Assembly: GCA_027081405.1 (NCBI GenBank)
Contig: JALWKO010000054.1
Span: forward strand, 1,230-42,266
Reading direction: 5' to 3'
Source: Campylobacteraceae bacterium
GTDB taxonomy: Bacteria; Campylobacterota; Campylobacteria; Campylobacterales; Sulfurovaceae
DNA length: 41,037 bases
The translations under genes were made by a program, and so were the position numbers. Under the pieces are notes generated by a model, which worked only from the letters and a program-made list of their open reading frames with translations, made no database searches and was not told the origin of the DNA. Of the stretch, positions 1-8,624 are shown piece by piece; the stretch's first letter is position 1, and every line of letters starts with the position of its first letter.

Positions 1-3000
1 CGCACAGGCAGCCCCGAAGCATCCATTGTCTGCTCTACGGTACTTCCGTCCGGGTAGATCGTCTTGATGCGCTGGTTGAGGGCGTTGTATTCGTAGCGGG
101 TGGTGCGCCCCTCCCGGTCGGTATGGGCGATCTTGCGGCCCGCGGCGTCGTATGCGTCGCGCTCGACGGTCCCGTCGGGGTAGATGGTGGCGCGAAGCTT
201 CCCGGCGGGGGTGTATTCGTAGCGGGTGGTGCGGCCTTCCGGATCTGTCACGGCCACCTTGCGCCCGTGGGCGTCGTATTCGTAGCGGGTGGTGCGCCCC
301 CGCGCGTCGGTGACGCTCGTGCGCCGATTGTAGACGTCGTAGGTGTAGCGCTCCTCGGTGCGGGTCCCGTCGGGGGTGACGGTGACGGTGCTGAGCCGAT
401 TGGAGCGCGCATCGTAGGTATGGGTGATCACCGTCCCGTCGGGGCGGGTCTCTTTGAGGAGGTTCCCTTTGGAGCTCACCCGGCCCAGGAAGGGGATGAA
501 TTTGGAATCGTACTCGTAGCGGGTGGTGCGGTTGAATTCATCGATTTTGAGGTTGCGGTTGCCGAAATCGTCGTAGCCGAAACGGATCGTCGCCCCTGCG
601 GCGGTGCGCAGCGTCACGGGGGCGTTGTAGGCGTCATAGGCGATCTGCATCGCATGGCCGTTTTTGTCGGCGATCCGGGTGGGAGCGCCCTGGGCGTTGT
701 ACTCGGTCGTCTCGCTATGCCCCAGCGGATCGACGGTACGCAGGAGATTGCCCGCCGCGTCGTACTCATAGGTGGTGGTATGGCCCATCGGATCGGTGGT
801 GGAGAGCAGATGCCCCTTGGCATCGTAACTGTGTCGGGTCGTCTCCCCCAGAGGATTGGTCTCGGCCAGGACGTTGCCCGCGTCGTCATAGATGTAGGCG
901 TGGGTGCGCCCCAGCGCGTCGGTGACGATCTCCTGGCGCCCCTGGATGTCGTGGGCAAACTCGGTCACGTGTCCCTCGGCGTCGATGGTGCGGATCAGCC
1001 GTCCGGCTTCGTCGTATTCGTTGCGCACCAGCTTGGTGCCGCCGGGATCGATGATCTGGGTCATCAGGTGCCCCTGAGCGTAGCGGTAGCGCACCTTGTG
1101 TCCCCCCACGTCGATCATGTAGTCCAGATCGCCGAAGGCGTCGTAGTGATAGCGCACCCGCCGGTTGTCCGGATCCCGCACTTCGACGATCCGCCCCTGG
1201 GCGTCCCGCTCGAAACGCAGAGCCATCCCCAGCCGGGAGCTGACGATCCCGTCGCGGGTGAAAGTGAGGGTATCCCCTCTGGGGGTCGTGATCTTCTGGA
1301 TGCCGACCCCCTGGGCGATCTCGTAGACGGTGCCGTCTCGGAGGGTGAGACGGTAGCGGGTGGGGTTGTAGGGAGCCAGACTCCACGAGTCGATGATCTG
1401 CCCCCCTCCGTCCATCATCACGCTATCGGAAGCATCCAGCGCCTCCAGCTTGGCGGTGGTCCCGTCCAGCGGGACCAGACGGGGCGCATCGTAGAAGCTG
1501 CCGATGAAATAGTGGCCGCACTCCCGGGCGAATTTGAACTCGAAACGCTCGGTCGATCCGTCCGGGAGGGTGATGGAGACGATATGGCGCTTTTGGGGGC
1601 GGAAACAGTACCCGATGAAACCATCGGGGTCGCTGCGCCACTCTTTGCCGGGGTGGCGGTTCTTTTCGAGCCGGGTGTTGCGATAGCTCAGGCTCCAGCC
1701 GTACCCCAGATCGTCCCGATCGTGGCGCCGCAGGGTCGAGTAGGTCCGATCCAGCCGCACCGGGATCCCCGCCACCTGCAGCTCCATATCCCGCACGGTG
1801 AAGGAGAAGTTGCCCACTTTTGCTTTGCCCAGAACGGAGATTTTGGTCTTTGCCTCGCTCATGAGGCCGTTTTTGTCATAGACCCGCAAGCGCAGATCGT
1901 AGATGCCGTTGGCCAGGGTCGTCGCGTCCAGCGTCCCCAGTTCGCCGTCGGTGACCGGGTGATCGCCCCGGAGGATCGTCCGGTACTCCCCTTTGCCCAC
2001 CGGAGAGAGGGCCAGCTCGTAGTAGGCGAAGTTGGCATCGCTCGCCGTCCCGATCACCGGGGTCAGGAGGGTGACATTCGCATCCTCTTCGGGCGCGGTG
2101 ATCTGCGCGACCGGCGGGGTGGTGTCGGAGGGATCGTAGACCCAGATGCGAACCTGCTTCACATCTACCAGCGCGTCGTTGTCGGTGACGGTGAGGGTGA
2201 AGGTATGCTCCCCCTGATCCAGATCCTCCACACTGCAGCGGGTCTGCTGGCACAGTATGCGATTGCCCTCCCGCCACTCGTACGAGACGATATCGCCGTC
2301 GCGATCGTAGCTGCGGCTGCCATCGAGCACCGCCGTCTCCCCTGCCGGGATGCGTTCACGCGTCTGCGGCACCGCCACGGGGGGGTAGTTGCGGGTGGGG
2401 TCTTTGACATAGACGATCCGGGTGGCGCGGGCTTGGTTGCCCGCCTTGTCCGAGGCGCTGTAGTAGACCCGGTACGATCCGAGCCGATCAGCGTTGACAT
2501 TGTGGCGGATTTGATAGCCCAGCGGACCGCCGTCGCGGTCGTCGTAGACGATCGCCCCCGGATCGTAGAACGCCGCCCCTTTGGTGAGGATATAGGGGTT
2601 GGCCCCTTTGAGGACGATCACCGGCGGGGTGGTGTCGGGGCCCTGGGTAGCGTTGGGATCGCTCACATTGGAATCTTTGACGACCACTACCCGGTAAGTC
2701 TCGGCCCAATTGCCCGCCCGGTCCTCGGCGCGATAGCGCACCGTATAGACCCCCGCTTTGTCCACGGAGACATTGGCGTCGATCGAGACACTGACATTGC
2801 CGTCCACATCGTCCCACGCACTGGCTCCGGGCTCTACGTAGGGTTCCCCCACGCTCAGACGGAACGGATTGGGACCGTGGAGAGTGATCACCGGGGCGGA
2901 GGTGTCGGCCAGATGGTGTTCGTCGGTCACAATAACCTCTACACTCCCTCTCCCGATCGCTCCCCGATCGTCTGTCGCAATCACCGTAACGTTGATGTCT

Positions 3001-5996
3001 CCTACCGGGAGGTTGAACAAAACCGCATCGGGACCGTTCGCCTGGAGCGTCCCCGCAGTCGCTTTCCATTGGATCGATTCGATTGTCCCGTCAGGATCGA
3101 TCACTTTTGCATGCAAAAAGAGCGTCTCCCCTTCGGAGAGATTTCTCGTTTTTCCCAGATCGACCGAAGGGGGGATATTGGTACTTGGATCTTGTACGAC
3201 AACTTCACGCTGTACCGTCGCCCGATTGCCGGCGGAATCGACGGCCCAATAGTGCAAAACATAATGCCCAATCCGCGAAGTATCGACAGTGCCGTTGCGC
3301 TCTACCGGCAAGGTTCCGTCCCGGTTGTCAGTAGCCGTAGCACCCGGATCGACAAAGCGATTATCCAAAAGGACGATCATGGGATCCTCGCCCAATAGCT
3401 GAATGTTCGGCGGCTGCGTATCGGGGGATGGACGGACCCATACCCGCATCGAATCGCTCCCCTTCCCTCCGTCGTTGTCTTGGACGATGAGGGTGACGTT
3501 ATGCTCTCCGGTAGGCAGATGGGCGAAACTGTGATACCGGGTCGATGCCGCCGGCCGGCCGTCCAAAAGCCACTGATACGAAACAACATATCCGTCAGGA
3601 TCCGTCACATCGGGGTAAAGATCGAGATGCTCGATGTCGCTGATATTGCGATCTTCCCCAAGCTCTACCGTGGGCGGCATATTGGGCCGGACCACCTGGA
3701 CCGTCAGGTTCGCTTCGGAGACCGCACCGTCATCATCCGCAACGCGAAGGAGATAACGGTAGGTTCCGATCGGAAGCTTCCCCACCGTGTAGCGTACCGT
3801 TTGCGCGATCGTTTGATTGCCATCACTCCATGTGTACGATACGATCGATCCGTCGGGATCGTAGCTTTTTGACCCGTCCAATTCAACCAAATCATCCGTA
3901 GTAACGACAAGATTTTTGAGTTTGACGACGGGAGGTAGGTTGGGCATCGAAAGGTTGAAATCTTTGGCGGCGCAGAGGTAGAACCCTCCTCCGTCGACAA
4001 TCTCCTTCAGATCGGTACGGGCATGATTGGGGCGCCATTGCCGCCATGTGGAAGCGTTGATATCCCAACGCTTGATCTGTGCGACGGGGAGCGACGAAAA
4101 CGTCTCATCCAGATCCAGGCTGTGGAGTTCCGGGAAGCCGATGAACACAGTCTGTCCGCCATGGATCGTATGGGCGGAGGTATTCTGATCCCCGATCAAG
4201 AGATGCTTCCAGGCATCGGACCGTGAACGTACCCAGAATCCCTCTCCTCGCGAAAGGCTCAGCGACGAATGAACCGTATACCCCTCATTGCGATAATATG
4301 CGGCCACATCCTTGTCTGCGGTATGGACGACGAGACGACCTTCCTCCAGTGTCATGACGACCGTATCGAGCCAGGAGGTCCCATCGACGTCACAGACCGA
4401 GGAGAGCATTCTCCATTTGGAAACGGGAGAGATCTCTTGGATACAGCATCCCTCGGTGTGAGCACCCATGCTCAAGTCGTACAGCACCGGACTTTCCCCT
4501 GAAGATGCCCGCTTGAAACGGACGCTCACGCGCAAAAAACGGCCGTTTGGTGCGATGAAATGCTCTCGATCAAGCCGCACATAGGGGCTGTAATGCGTCC
4601 CGTCCTCACTGGTGGCGGCCCAAACGGTCAGATTGCTATCCTCCGGCGTATCGGCGTGCCAGACGATCCGATCCCAGATCGCCCCTTCGATGCCGCTGTC
4701 GCGGGTTACGGTCCACGAACCGTAGTTGGGCCGCCCCGTCAGGAGGCTTCCGGTCATATCCGAATAGTTATATGGCTGCGCACCCGGACGAAAAGGGACC
4801 TCCATGTCAATTTGATTCGTTTCGGGATTGACACGGACAAATTTATTTTCACTTTTAACGGAAACCCAAATTCCCCCGTCCGAAGCCGTCGCCGCACCTG
4901 TCGGATAGCCGCCAACATAGACGACTGCCTTAAGAGTGCCGTTGTTATCCAGGCGCGCGATGGTATCGCTACAACGATTGGTCACCCAGACATCGTCATC
5001 CAAACCGACACACAGTCCGGTAGCGCAACCTCCACCGGTCCCGTAGTGACCGAGAATGTCCCCCTCCGGGCTTAATTTGGAGATACCATCATTCCACCAA
5101 CCCCATTCACTATCCCAAATATCCCCTTTTGAATCCAATCCCATCCCGTACGTTCCGCGCATAGGGATACATGTCGCCGTGTCGTCACTGAAATCATAGA
5201 GTGTCCCGTTGGTGTCGTAGCGCAAAACTTCACCCTGCTTTCTCCCGGAAGACCAGAGGACATCGTGACCATCGATCAATCCTCCGTACCCTCCGCAAGG
5301 CGGCGTAAACGTAGCCATAATCTCGCCGGTTTCGCCGTTGACGACATTGAATTTGGTATTGCTATCCCCCCCGACCCAGACATTGTTGTTGCGATCGACC
5401 GACATGTGACGCACACCGGTCCCATCGACCCGAACGTACTGCAAGATACACTCGTCGGCTGCATGGGCCACTCCGCCGGTGACATCCTCGCTCCCCCAGG
5501 GGAGCACATCGCCAAGTCCGTGAGAAGTATCGATCACCCCGTTGCCGTTTCGGTCGACACATTGACCGTTTTCTACCAAACCGATCTTGACGATCGAACC
5601 GGTCCATTTGTATCCGTCGTTGTAATGATCATACCGATTCCCCGCCCAGACGTTTCCGTTGTTGTCCACGGTGGTCCGGGAGGGGTTGAGATTTCTCCCT
5701 TCGGGTCCGGTTCGATATTCCCCAAGCACTTTCCCGGTCCGGGTATCGATCTTGACGATCGTCCCGAGTCCCGAAGCGGCCGCCCACATCACGTCGAAGG
5801 TTTGGGTTTTGTCGATCAGTTTGATCGCACCGTCGAGATTTTCGTGCGAGACGTTGATCATATCTCCGAGATCGAAGTCTCCGTTGTCCGTATACCGGTA
5901 TAGATGTTCTTGACAACTCTGCGGTGCGGCCGGGAGAAACGCTGTAGATACGGCCAAAGAAAGTACAATGCGCAACAAATCTGTCAGTTTCATCAT
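1..5996 (-). CDS. Giant secreted RHS/YD-repeat protein with propeller and PKD/DUF5011 modules (3' end outside window)
   Basis: About 1998 codons are visible, open from ATG 5996 (AAAGG ribosome site just upstream) to the window edge. Residues 1-25 look like a signal peptide. Residues about 45-400 hold a Vgb/NHL-like propeller with recurring blade motifs (NGNVWAGN, NNNVWVGG, KGDIWDSE, DDDVWVTN, GGIWVSV). A beta-rich region (about 420-640, containing GEGFWVRS) follows. Then come PKD-like modules near 684, 770, 940 and 1203, interleaved with DUF5011-type modules near 862, 1032 and 1120 (motif VDPGATATDNRDG), and an Ig-like module near 1295. From about 1390 it is RHS: an N-terminal RHS region (RLDRTYSTL) and YD repeats (TRYEYDAxGxLxxxxDPxGR) to the edge. 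RHS proteins form shells that often enclose a variable C-terminal toxin; that end is not visible, so toxin, adhesin or structural roles all remain possible. It is the last visible gene of the 8417-to-1 operon. The family call is firm and the function is inferred. Confidence 0.88.
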   Translation of the reverse strand, partial: MMKLTDLLRIVLSLAVSTAFLPAAPQSCQEHLYRYTDNGDFDLGDMINVSHENLDGAIKLIDKTQTFDVMWAAASGLGTIVKIDTRTGKVLGEYRTGPEGRNLNPSRTTVDNNGNVWAGNRYDHYNDGYKWTGSIVKIGLVENGQCVDRNGNGVIDTSHGLGDVLPWGSEDVTGGVAHAADECILQYVRVDGTGVRHMSVDRNNNVWVGGDSNTKFNVVNGETGEIMATFTPPCGGYGGLIDGHDVLWSSGRKQGEVLRYDTNGTLYDFSDDTATCIPMRGTYGMGLDSKGDIWDSEWGWWNDGISKLSPEGDILGHYGTGGGCATGLCVGLDDDVWVTNRCSDTIARLDNNGTLKAVVYVGGYPTGAATASDGGIWVSVKSENKFVRVNPETNQIDMEVPFRPGAQPYNYSDMTGSLLTGRPNYGSWTVTRDSGIEGAIWDRIVWHADTPEDSNLTVWAATSEDGTHYSPYVRLDREHFIAPNGRFLRVSVRFKRASSGESPVLYDLSMGAHTEGCCIQEISPVSKWRMLSSVCDVDGTSWLDTVVMTLEEGRLVVHTADKDVAAYYRNEGYTVHSSLSLSRGEGFWVRSRSDAWKHLLIGDQNTSAHTIHGGQTVFIGFPELHSLDLDETFSSLPVAQIKRWDINASTWRQWRPNHARTDLKEIVDGGGFYLCAAKDFNLSMPNLPPVVKLKNLVVTTDDLVELDGSKSYDPDGSIVSYTWSDGNQTIAQTVRYTVGKLPIGTYRYLLRVADDDGAVSEANLTVQVVRPNMPPTVELGEDRNISDIEHLDLYPDVTDPDGYVVSYQWLLDGRPAASTRYHSFAHLPTGEHNVTLIVQDNDGGKGSDSMRVWVRPSPDTQPPNIQLLGEDPMIVLLDNRFVDPGATATDNRDGTLPVERNGTVDTSRIGHYVLHYWAVDSAGNRATVQREVVVQDPSTNIPPSVDLGKTRNLSEGETLFLHAKVIDPDGTIESIQWKATAGTLQANGPDAVLFNLPVGDINVTVIATDDRGAIGRGSVEVIVTDEHHLADTSAPVITLHGPNPFRLSVGEPYVEPGASAWDDVDGNVSVSIDANVSVDKAGVYTVRYRAEDRAGNWAETYRVVVVKDSNVSDPNATQGPDTTPPVIVLKGANPYILTKGAAFYDPGAIVYDDRDGGPLGYQIRHNVNADRLGSYRVYYSASDKAGNQARATRIVYVKDPTRNYPPVAVPQTRERIPAGETAVLDGSRSYDRDGDIVSYEWREGNRILCQQTRCSVEDLDQGEHTFTLTVTDNDALVDVKQVRIWVYDPSDTTPPVAQITAPEEDANVTLLTPVIGTASDANFAYYELALSPVGKGEYRTILRGDHPVTDGELGTLDATTLANGIYDLRLRVYDKNGLMSEAKTKISVLGKAKVGNFSFTVRDMELQVAGIPVRLDRTYSTLRRHDRDDLGYGWSLSYRNTRLEKNRHPGKEWRSDPDGFIGYCFRPQKRHIVSITLPDGSTERFEFKFARECGHYFIGSFYDAPRLVPLDGTTAKLEALDASDSVMMDGGGQIIDSWSLAPYNPTRYRLTLRDGTVYEIAQGVGIQKITTPRGDTLTFTRDGIVSSRLGMALRFERDAQGRIVEVRDPDNRRVRYHYDAFGDLDYMIDVGGHKVRYRYAQGHLMTQIIDPGGTKLVRNEYDEAGRLIRTIDAEGHVTEFAHDIQGRQEIVTDALGRTHAYIYDDAGNVLAETNPLGETTRHSYDAKGHLLSTTDPMGHTTTYEYDAAGNLLRTVDPLGHSETTEYNAQGAPTRIADKNGHAMQIAYDAYNAPVTLRTAAGATIRFGYDDFGNRNLKIDEFNRTTRYEYDSKFIPFLGRVSSKGNLLKETRPDGTVITHTYDARSNRLSTVTVTPDGTRTEERYTYDVYNRRTSVTDARGRTTRYEYDAHGRKVAVTDPEGRTTRYEYTPAGKLRATIYPDGTVERDAYDAAGRKIAHTDREGRTTRYEYNALNQRIKTIYPDGSTVEQTMDASGLPV

Positions 5997-6004
5997 TTTG
6001 CCTT

Positions 6005-7825
6005 TCAATTAAACGGATCGGTCGCGGTCGGGTCGGGATAAACACAGCCGGTGCAGCATGGCCTGACGGTGATCACCGCCTCGTCGGAAGCGCTGGCGTT
6101 TTGTTCGTCCCATACCCTCAGGACGATCCGGTGCGTCCCCGCATCGAAAAAGCGATGTTCGAAGCGCACTTCGCGTGAGAGGACCGTATCGCCCTCCCGC
6201 CATTCGTACGCGCTCAGATTGCCGTCGGGGTCGTAGCTTCCGGTTCCGTCCAGGACAAACGAATCGCCCGCGATCCCCTCCTGATCCGGGCCGGCATCGG
6301 CGACGGGCGGGTCGTTTTGGGGCAGGACGTGGATCGTCACCGCCGCCGGAGCGGAGGTGTACTGGGCGTCTTCGGCCACGTAGACCAGATAATCATCCCC
6401 AGAAAAATCCTTCGCCGGCACGTAGCGCACCCTGTCCCCTTGCATCTCGATCCGCCCATAAGTGGGGACATACTCGGCATAAAGCTGCCGGTAATGGAGC
6501 GTATCCCCGTCGGGATCGTCCCCCTCCAAGGTGAAAGCCACCGATTTCTCTTCGGTGGTGTTGACCTCGAAACTTTTGGCCGTAGGTGGGGTATTGACCG
6601 GGCGGATACGGATCCGGATGAGCCCTTCCGAACGCGCCCCGTGGGGATCTTCGATCGTGTAGCGCAGCTCGTCGTCGCTTCGCTGCACATCCACGGCGCT
6701 GTAGACCACTTGGTTGTCATAGATCCGCGCCTTGCCGTAGCGGGGTGCGGAGATCGCTACCACCTTCAGACTCTGTGTCGGATCGTCCGGATCGTAGTCG
6801 TTGCGCAAGGCGGGAATCGAGAGGGCTTTGCCCTCGGTGACGGTGGCATTGTCCTCGACGGCGACGGGAGGGTCGTTGAGAGGGCGTACTGTGATGGTCA
6901 CGGGGGTCGGGGCAGAGGAAGCGCCGGCATCGTCCCGGACCGTATACGCAAAGCGATCGGTACCGGAGAAATCGGCACTCGGCGTGTAGCGCACCGTTGC
7001 GTTTCGGACCTCAACGGTTCCGTTTTGGGGGGCGAAGACGATCGTGAGGCTTGCAGGATCGAGACGACCATCGGGGTCCCGGTCATTGGCCAGGACATCG
7101 ATCGCCACCGGGGTGTCCTCGTCGGTGGATGCCCGATCGTCCCGAGTCACGGGAGCTTTGTTGATATGCGTGATGCGGATGCGCACCGTCGCGGGATCGG
7201 ATGCGGCATGTCCGTCGCCGACACGGTAGCGGAAGCGATCCTCCCCCGAATATCCCGTTTCGGGGACATAGCGTAGACGGGGTGCTTCCCCCTCCAGGCG
7301 CCCATGACGCGGCGGCTGAATCACCTCGTATCTCAACGAATCTCCGTCGGGATCTTGGCCTTGGAGGGTACATGCTACCGGGGTATTTTCCCGTGTCGTG
7401 AGGTTCTGATCGTAGGCGATTGGCGGATCGTTGACCGGCACGATCGTGATCCGGACCTGCGCAGGAGCCGATCGGTGGGCTCCGTCATCGGCAAGGAAAG
7501 TGAATCGGTCCTCACCATGAAAATCCGTAGCGGGAAGATACCGCAGATTCGGCGCCGATCCGGTCAATTGTCCGTGGGCAGGAGGCTGTACAATCCGGTA
7601 GCGCAAGGGATCCCCGTCCCGATCGGACGCCCGCAGCACCACCGCCACCGGCGTATCCTCCCGGGTCGTAAGGTTCTGATCGTAGGCGACGGGGGTGGTG
7701 TTTTCATCCAGCAGGTTGTTGTCCGAACTCTCTCCTCCTCCGCTGCCGCCGCAGCCTGCCAGCACGAATGCCAGGGCGATCGCCATGCTCCAAACCGCTC
7801 CATGTCGCATCCGATCAAAACGCAT
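6005..7825 (-). CDS. Cadherin-like/PKD repeat lipoprotein
   Basis: A 606-residue secreted lipoprotein. The signal peptide ends in a lipobox LAGC (residues 22-25) followed by a Gly/Ser-rich linker, so it should be lipid-anchored at Cys25. Five tandem modules of about 90 residues follow (roughly 45-500), each of the bacterial cadherin-like/Ig type: PPxAxDxxxxTxExTPVA, DxDGDxLxY, GxxxYxPxxxFxGxDxFxY. A PKD module (DGTGSYDPDGNLSAYEW) completes it. The tail ends with a compact CCTGC cluster. Such modules are common in surface adhesins and biofilm proteins. ATG 7825 is chosen because GGAG lies six bases upstream; it overlaps the stop of the barrel gene by 11 bases, suggesting translational coupling. 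The giant RHS gene begins 8 bases after its stop. A structural or adhesive role at the cell surface is inferred from architecture only. Confidence 0.85.
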   Translation of the reverse strand: MRFDRMRHGAVWSMAIALAFVLAGCGGSGGGESSDNNLLDENTTPVAYDQNLTTREDTPVAVVLRASDRDGDPLRYRIVQPPAHGQLTGSAPNLRYLPATDFHGEDRFTFLADDGAHRSAPAQVRITIVPVNDPPIAYDQNLTTRENTPVACTLQGQDPDGDSLRYEVIQPPRHGRLEGEAPRLRYVPETGYSGEDRFRYRVGDGHAASDPATVRIRITHINKAPVTRDDRASTDEDTPVAIDVLANDRDPDGRLDPASLTIVFAPQNGTVEVRNATVRYTPSADFSGTDRFAYTVRDDAGASSAPTPVTITVRPLNDPPVAVEDNATVTEGKALSIPALRNDYDPDDPTQSLKVVAISAPRYGKARIYDNQVVYSAVDVQRSDDELRYTIEDPHGARSEGLIRIRIRPVNTPPTAKSFEVNTTEEKSVAFTLEGDDPDGDTLHYRQLYAEYVPTYGRIEMQGDRVRYVPAKDFSGDDYLVYVAEDAQYTSAPAAVTIHVLPQNDPPVADAGPDQEGIAGDSFVLDGTGSYDPDGNLSAYEWREGDTVLSREVRFEHRFFDAGTHRIVLRVWDEQNASASDEAVITVRPCCTGCVYPDPTATDPFN

Positions 7826-8417
7826 AACGTACTCCGATACTCACGACTTCGCTATGCACCGTCCGCAAACGGGCCCTACCGTCAAAGCCTTTGTCGTGAT
7901 AGAGGGAAATCCCGTCGACGAAAAGCTCCCAGCGATCCGAGAGATGATAAGCCACTCCCCCTCCATACTGGAAACTCCGCTCGATCCGGTCCGCCCCTTT
8001 GATATCGGTAAGCTTGACGAACCCGTATCCCGCCAGGGCATAAAATTCCCACATACCCCGATGCAACGAGGGACGCAGATAGATCCCCCCCGCCGAAAAT
8101 ACCGTCGGAAAGTCCGATACATCGGGATTGATCGTATTTCCTCCGTCGTAGCGCACCTTGCCTGTGTCTCTCCAGTAACGCAGCTCGAGCGCCAGATTGG
8201 GATGGAAGCGATAGCCGGCAATCAGACCGAGAGGAACGGTGGAAAATACCTCTTTGGAGTAGCTGTCTTTGAGGCGCATATACCCCGTATCCAGCCCCAC
8301 ATACCATCGGTTTTCCCCTACTGCAATAGGTTGAGAGCGGGGGCGTTCCGTTACATTTCCACCAAATGCGATCAAGGAAAAAATTATAAAAAGGATAATG
8401 TGCTTCACTCGCCTCAT
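7815..8417 (-). CDS. Small outer-membrane beta-barrel protein (OmpA/opacity-like)
   Basis: A 200-residue protein with an N-terminal signal peptide (hydrophobic stretch about 6-20) and no lipobox. The mature part alternates polar and aromatic residues in amphipathic strands (for example WYVGLDTGYMRLKDSY, NLALELRYWRDTG, SIGVRYAF). It ends in a C-terminal Phe preceded by alternating residues, the usual outer-membrane insertion signal. Size and pattern fit an eight-stranded barrel of the OmpA-N/opacity superfamily. The start at 8417 has AAGGATGGAG directly upstream. As first gene of the operon with the cadherin-like lipoprotein and RHS protein, it could anchor or export-assist these surface proteins. 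That role is inference; the barrel is too small to be an obvious general secretion pore. Confidence 0.75.
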   Translation of the reverse strand: MRRVKHIILFIIFSLIAFGGNVTERPRSQPIAVGENRWYVGLDTGYMRLKDSYSKEVFSTVPLGLIAGYRFHPNLALELRYWRDTGKVRYDGGNTINPDVSDFPTVFSAGGIYLRPSLHRGMWEFYALAGYGFVKLTDIKGADRIERSFQYGGGVAYHLSDRWELFVDGISLYHDKGFDGRARLRTVHSEVVSIGVRYAF

Positions 8418-8491
8418 TCTCCATCCTTTCGAAAGATTCCGTTTTTCGGAAAGGATAACGGCCAGATATCCGAAATCGCCTTAAGGATATT

Positions 8492-8507
8492 GTTCTATAT
8501 ATAGAAC
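8492..8507. promoter_or_regulatory. 16-base perfect palindrome upstream of the surface-protein operon
   Basis: The sequence GTTCTATATATAGAAC is a perfect palindrome about 75 bases before the first start codon (8417). It contains TATA elements that could serve as a -10 box. A regulator dimer binding here would control the operon. A second, weaker inverted repeat (TTCCG, five A, CGGAA on the minus strand) lies between it and the gene. This is a positional inference with no known regulator match. Confidence 0.4.
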
Positions 8508-8611
8508 GATACGAGGGAACGACTGTGCTGATGGGGAAATCAGGCAAAATTGGATAGAGAAAAGGGATTTCACCAAATCGAAGCGATGTTACGAGAAGTT
8601 ACAAATAGCGG

Positions 8612-8624
8612 GAGCCGGAGGCTC
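8612..8624 (-). terminator. Short hairpin at the tkt stop codon
   Basis: GAGCC and GGCTC form a five-base stem with a three-base loop overlapping the end of tkt. No clear T-tract follows, so it is a weak terminator or simply one of the three-base-loop hairpins common in this region's spacers. Confidence 0.3.

Noticed and set aside
123-3398. Open plus-strand frame of 1091 codons opposite the RHS gene
   Set aside because: Low-complexity Gly/Val/Asp-rich translation mirroring YD and PKD repeats on the other strand; the minus-strand frame has signal peptide, domains and ribosome site.
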